Source: Pavlovales sp. CCMP2436 (lineage: Eukaryota > Haptophyta > Pavlovophyceae > Pavlovales). Taken from it: a stretch of 11,147 bases of DNA. Location of the stretch: positions 61,888-73,034 of the forward strand of contig MU631820.1 in the NCBI GenBank assembly GCA_026770615.1. The letters run 5' to 3'. Position 1 is the first letter of the stretch; every line of letters begins with the position of its first letter. Position numbers and translations under genes: made by a program. Below are positions 1 through 7,115 of the stretch, piece by piece. Below the pieces are notes generated by a model. The model was not told where the DNA came from. It made no database searches and saw only the letters and a list, made by a program, of their open reading frames with translations.

Positions 1-500
1 GGACTGGGCGGCGGGCTCGGCGGCGGGCTCAGCGTCGGCGACGACGGTGACGGCGGGCTTGGCGGAGGCTGCGGCGGAGGCGATGGGGGCGGACTGGGCG
101 GCGGCATTGGCAGAGGGCTGGGCGGCGGGCAGTGCTAGGGCGGAGGGCACGGGGCCTTCCTCCACCCAGCGCGCCCTCCAACCTTTGTCTAGGCCTTCCA
201 CTTCTTCATCCCATACATACTCCTCTGAGCCCTCCTCTAGACCAGCAACAAGCTCGGCCGCGTCCAGTGCGGGGTGTTGCGCGTCGATCTCAGCAGCAGC
301 GGGCTGGGCGGCGGGCTGAGCGGCGGCTCCATGGGCGGCGACGGGCTTGGCTGCTGGAGCGCCCCGGTTGACAACGGGCCGTGATGTTGCACCACCCTGG
401 GCAGCGACGGGCTGGGCTGTTGGAGCACCCTGGGCGGCATCGGGCTGGACTGCTGTACTGCACTGGGCGGCGGCGGGCTGGGCTGCAGCAGCACCTTTTT
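1..500 (-). CDS. Partial Ala/Pro-rich protein, 3' part beyond left edge
   Basis: Read on the minus strand with codons in register with position 1, the frame is open from an in-frame TAG at 526-528 to the window edge. The translation is Ala/Pro/Gln-rich with a central acidic block including EEGSEEYVWDEEVEG and then GWRARWVEEGP, followed by more Ala/Pro linker. The charged block and C/G-rich third positions (mostly GCC, CAG, CCC) make this frame more gene-like than the others. There is no ATG, so the piece is probably an internal or terminal exon. A minus-strand acceptor (CCTCAG, plus 501-506) would start the exon at 500; a second possible acceptor (CTGCAG) would start it at 482. I do not recognise a family. 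It lies head-to-head with the ZIP gene; any upstream exon would overlap that gene on the other strand. It could instead be low-complexity non-coding DNA. Confidence 0.5.
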
Positions 501-584
501 CTGAGGATCCCCCCCCGTGCGCGGGCTACTTTATTTATTACATGACCGGGCGTTAGCTTGGTACTGCAGCGGGCTCCATCTGCG

Positions 585-1655
585 ATGGGCGCGGGCCGCA
601 AGGCGTGGCGCAAGCCCCCGCGCTCGGCCTGCTTTCCGATCACGATGAGCTTCGCCCTCTGCCTGCTCATCGTCGTCCTCGTCGTGACGGGGGCCCCCGC
701 CGCGGCCTCGCCGCCCGACGCAGAGCAGGGGCACCCGTCGCAGGCCTTCCTCATGTCGTTCGCCGCGGGCTCGTCGACGGGGCTCGGCGCGCTGCTGGTC
801 CTCTGCGTCACGCGCCTCTCGCCGCGGCTGCTCGCGATCACGATGAGCTTCAGCGCCGGCGTGATGATCTACGTGAGCATGGTTGCGGTGGTGCAGGAGT
901 CATACTTGCACTTCCGCCACGACCACGCGGAGCCACTAGCCTACGCGTTAGCCACGCTCTCCTTCTTCGCGGGAGCCGTGCTCATGGCGCTCACAGACGA
1001 CGTGGTGCACGTCCTATTCGACAGCCTCCTTGGCGACGCACGCCAGCGCCGGAAGCCACTACGCCGCGGGGGCGGTCGGGCGGCGGAGATCGAGCTGGGC
1101 GACGCAGACTTGCTGGACGATTCGGACGAGGAGGCGCTGGCGATCGAGAGCGTCATCGCCAAGGGCGACAAGAGCGATGTGCTCCGAATGAGCGCCGTGC
1201 TCGGCATCGCAATCGCCCTCCACAATTTGCCGGAAGGTATGGCTACCTACGTGGCCTCGTATCACTCGGTGAACACTGGTGCGCCACTCACGATCGCCAT
1301 CGCCATACACAACATCCCAGAGGGACTAGCCGTAGCCATGCCCATACTTCACGGCACTGGCTCACGCACTAGAGCGATCTTCTGGGCCTCGCTCTCGGGG
1401 ATGGCCGAGCCGTTGGGCGCGCTGCTAGCCTACATCTTTGTAAACCCGAAAACGAGCCAGAGCAGCTTCGGCGCCATGTTCGCGGTGAGCGCGGGGATGA
1501 TGGTGTACGTGTGCTTGTCCGAGCTGCTTCCCGCGGCATACAGAGAGCACCCGAGCCCCAAGTTGGTGACGAGAGCCTTTTTCGCAGGCTGCCTGGTGAT
1601 GGCCTCGAGCCTCGTCCTCGAAAAATTCAATGCCGAGCCCCCGTTGTCAGACTGA
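585..1655 (+). CDS. ZIP-family (ZupT-like) divalent metal ion transporter
   Basis: ZIP transporters move Zn2+, Fe2+ or Mn2+ into the cytosol across a membrane. The 356-residue product has an N-terminal hydrophobic stretch (about residues 20-38) that could be a signal peptide or first membrane segment. Membrane segments similar to bacterial ZupT follow (AGSSTGLGALLVL, SFSAGVMIYVSM), then a charged cytosolic loop (about residues 145-200, containing DDSDEE). The two metal-site signatures are HNLPEG near residue 213 and HNIPEG near residue 242, 29 residues apart as in ZupT. SGMAEPLGALLAY supplies the conserved Glu of the next segment. At 356 residues it is longer than E. coli ZupT (about 257) because of the N-terminus and the loop. 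I chose the first in-frame ATG (585); ATG 645 is an alternative that removes a basic leader. No intron interrupts the conserved core. Metal specificity and target membrane cannot be read from the sequence. Confidence 0.93.
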   Translation: MGAGRKAWRKPPRSACFPITMSFALCLLIVVLVVTGAPAAASPPDAEQGHPSQAFLMSFAAGSSTGLGALLVLCVTRLSPRLLAITMSFSAGVMIYVSMVAVVQESYLHFRHDHAEPLAYALATLSFFAGAVLMALTDDVVHVLFDSLLGDARQRRKPLRRGGGRAAEIELGDADLLDDSDEEALAIESVIAKGDKSDVLRMSAVLGIAIALHNLPEGMATYVASYHSVNTGAPLTIAIAIHNIPEGLAVAMPILHGTGSRTRAIFWASLSGMAEPLGALLAYIFVNPKTSQSSFGAMFAVSAGMMVYVCLSELLPAAYREHPSPKLVTRAFFAGCLVMASSLVLEKFNAEPPLSD

Positions 1656-2000
1656 GCTTTGGTAGGTATATAAAGCATCTGTAGTGAGTCAGTCAGTCAG
1701 AAACACATCCGTGGTCCCGCCTCACGCCTGGTAATTAGGTCTCCACCGCCACCGGTTCGTGAGTTACTCCGAAGGATTTTCACCGGAATTTTTCGCAATT
1801 TCCCCCGGACTGGCCACTAATTCGGATTGCTGGCACTCCTGTAGCAATCCCTAGGGATTACTGGCAATCTCCATTATGCCTCCCAACTCCTAATCCCAAT
1901 CCCAAGCAATCCCCTGTTTTAATCTTGGAAGTTAGGACCCCTGAAATATACACAGAGCACGCGGATTATTTTTTAAATTGTTTCTTAGTTTAAGTGAGTT
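1656..2000. other. Gene-free stretch downstream of the ZIP gene
   Basis: No credible reading frame. It includes TATATAAAG at about 1668-1676, a GTCA/GTCAGTCAG microrepeat near 1687-1700, and several copies of GCAATCCC/GGATTGC around 1835-1915, including the perfect palindrome AATCCCTAGGGATT (about 1847-1860). The first part is presumably 3' UTR of the ZIP gene. No AATAAA signal is visible close to the stop codon, although many protists lack one. Confidence 0.5.
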
Positions 2001-2150
2001 GGCACACTACCGGAGATCCATCGGTACGCGCGGTGGCGCCCAAGCCAGCACAGCCGACTAAGGCACGCAGCAGGCAATGGGCGACGCAGCGCTCAGACCA
2101 GCAAAACATTTAGAACAGTCAGACGCCAGCTTGAATCCCTATCAGTCAAT
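2001..2150 (+). mobile_element. Family X retroelement-like 3' end, copy A
   Basis: This matches, in plus orientation, the reverse complement of 9871-10020 and of part of 7116-7250, and it matches 2606-2714 directly. It starts abruptly at GGCACACTACCGG and ends with the shared TTGAATCCCTAT plus an AT-rich tail. It is non-coding: in the longest copy (9871-10283) this sequence lies downstream of a stop codon. A fixed 3' end with variable 5' start points to 5'-truncated retrotransposition, but no target-site duplication was found here. Confidence 0.7.
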
Positions 2151-2604
2151 ATATTAATGAAGGGGGGTTCGGGCTGGCGGTACGTTTCAAGTTCAAGTCA
2201 GGCTGATCTAAGCGCTCTGACGCAGGCTCCTACGCGCTACGCCGAAGTGGGGAGCTGGTAGAAGTGGTGGATGATGAGGAAGCCGAAAACAAAGCGCTGG
2301 AGTCGCTGCGCAACGCGGGGCCGCCCGACAGTGCGCGAGCAAGCGAGTCCATTGGTTACATTAATGTAGGAGGGTTCATTAGTCACCGGTGGAATCACCA
2401 ATGGACTCGCTTGCTCGCGAACTGTCGGGCGGCCCCACGTTGCGCAGCGACGTTAGTGCTTCGTTTTCGGCTTCCTCGTCATCCACCACTTCTACCAGTT
2501 CCCCACTTCGGCGTCGCGCGTAGGAGCCTGCGTCGGAGCGCTAAGATCAGCCTGACTTGAATTTGAAACGTACCGCCAGCCCGAACCCCCCTTCATTGAT
2601 ATAT
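2151..2604. repeat. Large near-perfect palindrome (two ~206-bp arms, 40-bp loop)
   Basis: The left arm (2151-2356) and right arm (2397-2604) are inverted copies with roughly 93% identity by eye, separated by a 40-nt loop (2357-2396). The outer ends read TTAATGAAGGGGGG and CCCCCCTTCATTGATA; the inner ends read CGAGTCCATTGGT and ACCAATGGACTCG. A single copy of most of the arm occurs at 10718-10906, so the arm is itself a dispersed repeat. The arms carry several stop codons and no recognisable protein; the open frame across this region is an artefact of the inverted repeat. The palindrome is bracketed by direct copies A and B of family X. Confidence 0.9.
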
Positions 2605-2605
2605 A

Positions 2606-2714
2606 CAGCGCAGCCGACGAAGGCACGCAGCAGGCAATGGGCGACGCAGCGCTCAGACCAGCACAACATTCAGAAGAGTCAGACGCCAAGTTGAATCCCT
2701 ATAATAAATATATT
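2606..2714 (+). mobile_element. Family X retroelement-like 3' end, copy B
   Basis: A shorter copy of the same 3' end as 2001-2150, in the same orientation. It begins at CAGCGCAGCCGACGAAGG and ends TTGAATCCCTATAATAAATATATT. About 105 bp are shared with copy A with only a few substitutions. Because it starts further downstream in the family than copy A, the two are independent truncations or a broken duplicate, not an exact tandem repeat. Confidence 0.7.
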
Positions 2715-3079
2715 AGTTAGTGGCTTGAGCAGCAATGTGCGAGAGGCGACATTTCTGCTGAGACTGAAGCCGATATCGAGCGATCGAGCAGAACGGGAGT
2801 CGTAGCCGAGACTACAGGCCCTCTCCTCCCCCTGCCCCCACCCGTATCCCCCCACACGCACACGCAGACACAGTTAGTTCTGACTTTTGTGAAATTCGTT
2901 ACATTTGGTTCGACACATTTGAGATCGGAAAAAGTGTATTATATTTTTTCGGTTCTATTAACTTCAAATAACTTCAAGGACTAGCATTGCGACGAATTGG
3001 CAAAGGTCAGATATGATTTTTTGCAATATTGCCAGCGAAGATAGTTTTGCCATATTTTTGCCATATATTACCATATTTC
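2715..3079. other. Gene-free AT-rich stretch with a C-rich tract
   Basis: No coding signal. It has a pyrimidine/C-rich run at about 2818-2870 (CTCCTCCCCCTGCCCCCACCC, then CCCCCC and ACACGCACACGCAGACACA), followed by AT-rich DNA. The right end (from about 3012) belongs to an AT-rich repeat that reappears at 4048-4070 and 4138-4170, into which the element at 3084-4021 seems to have inserted. Confidence 0.5.
3012..3065. repeat. AT-rich dispersed repeat, copy left of the transposon
   Basis: The pattern CAATATTGC-(CA)GCGAAGAT-TTTTGCCATAT occurs here, in shorter form at about 4048-4070 (CATATTGCTGCGAAGATT), and again at about 4138-4170 (CAATATTGCAGCGAAGAATTTG, TTTTGCCAT). The copies straddle the element at 3084-4021, as expected for an older repeat interrupted or flanked by a later insertion. 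It has no coding potential. Confidence 0.5.
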
Positions 3080-3083
3080 ACGT

Positions 3084-4021
3084 CTAAGCCCCTATTACGG
3101 GACGGGACCTATTACGGGACGATCACGCGCGCATGCGTCTAGCGCGCGAACGGCTGGGAGTTTTGTGACGGAAGTTGAAGCGCCGGATAGCCCAAACTAA
3201 GGCATGCCTGGCAAGCTAGCGCACGTCCCTTTTCGGCCTCTTGGCCAGCCGTGCACTCGCGCCGCGCGTTGCACCGAATCAAAACATTCGGCCGTGATTT
3301 CGACTCAAATTACTGTAGCGCACGAACGGAAGCGGCCACTGAGCTTGCTGATGAGTTCTAAGATTCCATGTGAGCTAGCGATCACACCAATGCCGGTGTC
3401 ATCGCAAGAGCATGAGAACTCGCGGAGCCATTTACTGCGGGATATTCACCAAAAAAATTCCTTTTTTAATAACCACGCCAAAGCGAGTCACGGAGCGACC
3501 GTGGACATGTCCAGACCTTGAGAGGGACTGGCGAGGCGTGTCTGCGTCACGGCCGAACCACCGCGGAGGCCGCCGAGCGCATGGCCAGGCGCGTGGCAGT
3601 CGCGCGTGCGGCCGAGCTCGAGCAAGCTGGAGGCCACCTGCTGAGCTACACGACCTCGTCCGCAACTTCATTGCGGAGTAAAAGGAGGGCGGCAAGGCGT
3701 GGCCCCCGCCGAGGGGGTGACGGTAGGGAGTGTCGCCACACCCCTGCTCGCCGCCAGCCCGCTCTGGGGGCCTGCAGGCCCTCTGATGGGCGCCGGGGAC
3801 CACTGTCCCGTAATAGGGGTCGTTTTAGTGATTTTTCGCCTCTACAGCACTTGACATGACTTGTTGCGGCGGGCCGGGGGCTTGCCTGATGATGCTAGGC
3901 TTCTAAGGGCACTTCGGCAACACCCATGGCTATCCCCCGGGCCATCAAGCGTCTTCTCCCGACCTTTAACAACTCAGCTGGGACCCGATATGTCCGAAAT
4001 CGTTCCGTAATAGGGGTTTAG
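3084..4021. mobile_element. Non-autonomous DNA transposon with TIRs and ACGT duplication
   Basis: The left terminus CTAAGCCCCTATTACGGGAC (3084-3103) matches the reverse complement of 4002-4021 at 18 of 20 positions. ACGT lies immediately outside both ends (3080-3083 and 4022-4025) and is either a 4-bp target duplication or, being palindromic, part of the inverted repeat. The 13-bp motif CCTATTACGGGAC occurs a second time at about 3108-3120 and in inverse orientation at 3805-3817, so both ends have subterminal copies. The interior is GC-rich; it has short open frames on both strands (for example 3204-3521 plus, 3432-3803 minus) but no transposase or DDE motif that I can recognise. The superfamily is unassigned. 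Confidence 0.75.
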
Positions 4022-4025
4022 ACGT

Positions 4026-4269
4026 TACATTGGCAAAAAAAAAAAAGATTTGCATATTGCTGCGAAGATTAACACCCTCATTCTGACCATGACCCTCTCC
4101 TGGCTCTGGTCCTGAGCAATATATGGGGAAAATATAGGCCAATATTGCAGCGAAGAATTTGTTTTGCCATTATTGGGCAATACATGGGTAAGACATAGGC
4201 AACTATATTTGCCATATTTTCAGTTGGAGGTTGGCCAATATTAAAATTAATATGTTGCCAAAAAAGCAA
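4026..4269. repeat. AT-rich repeat region right of the transposon
   Basis: It contains an A12 run (about 4035-4046), two copies of the CAATATTGC/GCGAAGA motif, and recurring TTGCCATAT and GGCAATA words. It reads as degenerate AT-rich repeat DNA without a gene. The open frame on the minus strand here is built from the repeat words and has no recognisable domain. Confidence 0.45.
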
Positions 4270-4271
4270 TA

Positions 4272-4438
4272 CAGGGTGTCGCGGGCAATAAGAAGCCGTA
4301 GCGTTAAGAAGCTGAGCCTCGTTTCTATGCATTGTTCGCATGTAATTTAAGAAAAATTAAGCATTTTTTGTATGTAACTTGCTAAGAAGCTCAGCCTCAA
4401 GCTCAAAATTCGCCCTTCTTATTGCCCGCGATCCCCTG
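4272..4438. mobile_element. 167-bp MITE, mariner/Tc1-like, TA duplication
   Basis: The left end CAGGGTGTCGCGGGCAATAA is inverted at the right end, which read outward-in is CAGGGGATCGCGGGCAATAA; the match continues through GAAG. A TA dinucleotide lies directly outside each end (4270-4271 and 4439-4440). Inverted ends starting CAGGG, TA duplication and small size fit a Tc1/mariner-derived MITE. The interior is AT-rich and carries two direct copies of TAAGAAGCT(G/C)AGCCTC (about 4293-4310 and 4383-4398). It encodes nothing. Confidence 0.8.
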
Positions 4439-4440
4439 TA

Positions 4441-4684
4441 TCTGGCCTATGGCAAGCGACAAACATTTAACAAGCGCGCCGATCTCGCGTGTCTAGGCAC
4501 CCTACGCCCAGTCGCCGACCTACCTGAATCACAACCGGACAAAAGATACGACAATGGCGCCTTTGATACAGAACTCCCAACGCAGAGACGCGGAGCTCGC
4601 AAATCGCAGAGCTCAAAATTATAAGGAAAAAAAACCCCAAAAAACCGTGTTCGGTTTTTGTTTTTAAAGTTTCAAACACATCAG
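4441..4684. other. Spacer or upstream intron before the BRK gene, with hairpin and splice acceptor
   Basis: No gene is visible. A hairpin AAAAACCG-TGTT-CGGTTTTT lies at about 4642-4660. The T-rich run that follows (4655-4665) and ACATCAG ending at 4684 together look like a polypyrimidine tract and 3' splice acceptor. Base composition changes sharply from AT-rich to strongly GC-rich at this point, which suggests an exon starting at 4685. If so, part of this spacer and the MITE to its left would lie in an intron. Confidence 0.4.
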
Positions 4685-6811
4685 TGACGATTCATCCTGC
4701 CCCGTGGCCCGTGGCAGAAGGGGAGGGAGAGCGTCCTCCGCCACAGCCAGCCACAACCGGCATCATCCCCGCGACGGCTGCGGACGCGCTCAAGGCCGCT
4801 GCTGCCCAGGCGCTCGCCATGATCGCGCCATCTCCTCCTGCGCCGGCGGGGGTCGCGAACGGCGGGCACGCCAACGCGCCTCCGCCGGAGAGGCCGGCCA
4901 CCGCCGCGACGATGCTGGGCATGCCAGACGCGCTCATTGGCAGAGCGCCGGGCAGCATACCCGCCGTGCCTCCCCAGGCTGCTACCACCGCAGCCTGGAC
5001 GGTCGCGCAGACAGCTGCAGTTTTTCCCGCGACCGGCATGGCCCCGACCCCGGCCGCCGTGCCGCGCCCCGCGCCCGCGACACCCACCACTGGCGCCGCC
5101 ACCGCCGCCGCCTTCGCTGGCGCGGGCGCGGCAGCTGCCGCCGTCGCGCCGGTTGTGCAGCCTGCAGCCGCTCCGCCCGCACATGCGGCCGTGTTGAGCA
5201 GCAGTGCTGCTACTGCGCACGGCCTCGCGAGCGGCCGCGCGGCCGAGCCGCAGCCGACAGTCAACGGAAAGCGGCCGCACCCGTCTTCCGCCATGCTGCC
5301 GGATGCAGAGCTGGACGCGGCGCCGGCGGACGCGGCGGGCGATGAGGCCGACGAGCGCATCGAGCAGCGTGTGGCCATCTGGAACCGAGTCACTCGCCGC
5401 AAGACATCGGGCAAGGCTGCGCCGATGCGTAAGAACCTGGAGGCCTACCTGACAGAGCACCCTGACTGCGAAGTGTACGTGGGGCAGGACCGCGAGGGGG
5501 GGCGCGCGCCCAGGATCGGACTACAGCGGCAAGTACCGCCGTCCTCCTTCTTCCGCAGCGGTGACAGGTGAGCTGCCTGCCACTTGCCTGTCTGTCTGGC
5601 AGCGGGGCTGCCCGCGCCGCAAGCGTGCCTCCCCACCCCGCTCCCCGGCTGAGGCTGGCCATTGCTGAGCTGACCGCTGCCACCTGACCGTTGCGCCCCG
5701 CCTGTCAGCTCGGGCCGAGGAAACGACCTGTCGCTCCTGGCGAACCCGAACGCGCCCAAGCCGCCGATGCACCCAGGACGGCCCATGCCGCGGCGCGACA
5801 TGGACTCGCCCGAGACAGGCCCCTTTGGCATCCGCTTCTACTCGCCTGTGATCAAACCGAGTCCTGCGATGAACTGGGAGACGGCGCACCAGTCGCCCGG
5901 TCTCTTTGCACACTTGCAGCCGCACGGAACGCCTTCGCTCACATCCGAGGTGCGTAGTATTTATTATAGCTAGCTATATTTTGTAGGGAAACTAATTATT
6001 TATTCTTGCAGCCGCTCGGAACGCCTTCGCTCACATCCGAGGTGCGCCCTTCAGTCCTTCAGCCCCTCAGCTCCCTCACCTTTCCTCAGCCCCTCAGCTC
6101 CCACTGCGCGCGGCTGTGCTCGTCTTCTCTCGGGAGGCAGCCCTCCCCTTAAAATATATATGTAGGGCAGCCCTGCCCTCCCTATATATATATATGTAGG
6201 GCAGCCCTCCCTATTTATATATATGTAGGGTAGCCCTCCCCTATATATATGTAGGGCAGCCCTCCCCTACATATATATATATGTAGGGCAGCCCTCCCCT
6301 ATATATATATAAATATGTAGGGCAGCCCTCCCCTACATATATATGTAGGGCAGCTTCCCTATATATATATGTAGGGCAGCCCTCCTCTATATATATATAT
6401 GTAGGGCAGCCCTCTCCTATATATATATATATATGTAGATAAGCCCTCCCCTATATATACATGTGGGGCAGCCCTCCCTTTTTTTATAATAGCAGCGCAG
6501 AGCCACCCGCTGCACTCACCCACTGCGTATTTCTAGATATTTATAAACTGCACTCCCGGCGGCTCACGCCACCATGCAAGTGCACGCCACCCACCTCTCC
6601 CGCTCCTCTCCGCGCGCAGGTGCCTGTGACCACGTTCAGCCCGCCGCCGCCTGTAAGCGGGTACGGGCACGCGGGCGAGATCGCCTTCTCCGCCTTCTCC
6701 CTCGACGCCACGCCGGGCGGGGGCCCCGCCACCTCGCCCTCGCGCGAGGAGGAGCTCGCCGACGGCTCCAGGCCAGCGTCGCTGCTCAGAGCAGCGGACG
6801 CGAGCAGCTGA
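4685..6811 (+). CDS. Spliced gene for an Ala/Pro-rich protein with a BRK-like domain
   Basis: Exons 4685-5567, 5709-5949 and 6620-6811 join in one frame with a phase-2 and then a phase-0 GT-AG intron, ending at TGA 6809-6811. The first in-frame ATG is 4819 (393 residues); the coding-like frame extends left to a probable acceptor at 4684, so an upstream exon may supply the true start. The first half is Ala/Pro-rich and likely disordered. Near residues 183-218 (from ATG 4819) comes a segment with the BRK pattern: RVAIWNR, then SGKAAP, RKNLEAYL and EHPDCEV. It aligns without gaps to CHD8-type BRK (RV-x12-G-x2-AP-x2-K-x-L-x2-W/Y-L-x2-HP), with Tyr in place of the usual Trp. Metazoan BRK domains sit in CHD and BRG1/brahma remodellers; here no helicase is present, so a chromatin role is inference. 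The C-terminus is Pro/Ser/Gly-rich and unfamiliar. Confidence 0.75.
5568..5708 (+). other. Intron 1 of the BRK gene (141 nt)
   Basis: The donor is ACAG|GTGAGC and the acceptor is CCGCCTGTCAG|C. A pyrimidine-rich stretch and CTGAC words (about 5670-5690) could serve as branch region. Splicing splits a codon after two bases and restores the frame without a stop, whereas reading through hits TGA at 5569-5571. Unlike intron 2 it is GC-rich. Confidence 0.8.
5913..5954 (+). repeat. 42-bp exon-end duplication, copy 1 (exonic)
   Basis: The 42 bp from CTTGCAG through the donor GTGCG recur at 6005-6046 with one difference (A at 5924, T at 6016). Copy 1 lies in exon 2 and spans its 5' splice site; its internal CTTGCAG has the form of a 3' splice acceptor. 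The 50 bp between the copies are AT-rich and include TATAGCTAGCTATA. Confidence 0.9.
6005..6046 (+). repeat. 42-bp exon-end duplication, copy 2 (potential 30-nt cassette exon)
   Basis: This second copy lies within intron 2 and carries a usable acceptor (TTATTCTTGCAG) and donor (GAG|GTGCGC). The enclosed 6012-6041 is 30 nt with no stop in the host frame. It would add ten residues that repeat the preceding ones (HGTPSLTSE then LGTPSLTSE). Confidence 0.8.
6132..6480. repeat. Intronic minisatellite, ~12 units of GTAGGGCAGCCCTCCCC + (TA)n
   Basis: About twelve imperfect units of 26-34 bp, each with a GGGCAGCCCTCCC core followed by an alternating TA run. The core contains the self-complementary AGGGC-A-GCCCT. 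Two junctions form perfect palindromes from CCCTACATAT to ATATGTAGGG (6265-6288 and 6331-6350). Units vary mainly in TA length and a few core substitutions. The array lies wholly inside intron 2, ending about 140 nt before the acceptor. Confidence 0.92.
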
Positions 6812-7115
6812 CGCACGCTCTCGACTGACGGCGGGCACTGGCAGCGCAGCGGCCGGTTGAGGCCGCTCATACGTGTGCGCTCCCGCCTGGCCGGATGAGG
6901 GCTGCGGGAGACGCGGGGACTAGCAGTCTTCGTGGCGCGAATCCGTATTGCCTCGTGGAGTCGGTCTGATATGCAGCCATGGTGGGCACAGTGAGTATCT
7001 AAAAGTAAATATAGTTACATTATTAACTAACTAATAATTAACAAATAAAATTTTGAATAACAACTACAGACAGTTAGTTAATTTATATATAGTTCTAGTT
7101 TTATACCTCAGTCCT
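6812..7115. other. 3' flank of the BRK gene; AT-rich spacer
   Basis: It begins as GC-rich probable 3' UTR containing the hairpin GCGGCC-GGTTGA-GGCCGC (6849-6866). At 6979-6990 the sequence ATGGTGGGCACA is followed directly by a strong donor GTGAGTAT (6991-6998), which could be a short first exon or a 3' UTR intron donor. From 7000 it is AT-rich, with AATAAA at about 7044-7049 as a possible polyadenylation signal. No other gene seen. Confidence 0.4.

Larger units (their letters stand above)
5950..6619 (+). other. Intron 2 of the BRK gene (670 nt), with possible cassette exon
   Basis: The donor is CCGAG|GTGCGT and the acceptor is CGCGCGCAG|GTGCC, phase 0. Inside lie a copy of the exon 2 end (6005-6046) and a minisatellite (6132-6480). 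If the internal acceptor TTCTTGCAG (to 6011) and the internal donor GAG|GTGCGC (6042) are used, the intron becomes two introns (5950-6011 and 6042-6619) around a 30-nt exon encoding PLGTPSLTSE in frame. Both forms keep the downstream frame open. Confidence 0.7.

Noticed and set aside
558..584. TTG start upstream of the ZIP ATG
   Set aside because: A non-ATG start is unlikely in a nuclear gene; the first ATG is at 585.
2264..2560. 98-codon plus-strand open frame
   Set aside because: It runs through one arm, the loop and the other arm of the palindrome, so the frame is produced by the inverted repeat and does not survive in the single-arm copy at 10718-10906.
3204..3521. Possible transposase fragment in the DNA transposon
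   Set aside because: No DDE/D, zinc finger or helix-turn-helix motif could be recognised in this or the other interior frames.
4379..4624. Plus-strand open frame of 81 codons
   Set aside because: It crosses the right end of the MITE and has no recognisable domain.
4692..5414. Long minus-strand open frame over BRK exon 1
   Set aside because: GC-rich third positions of the sense gene keep the antisense frame open; the plus frame continues in phase across two introns and contains the BRK pattern.
6132..6480. CRISPR-like array
   Set aside because: There are no unique spacers; the units are contiguous low-complexity minisatellite in an intron of a eukaryotic gene.
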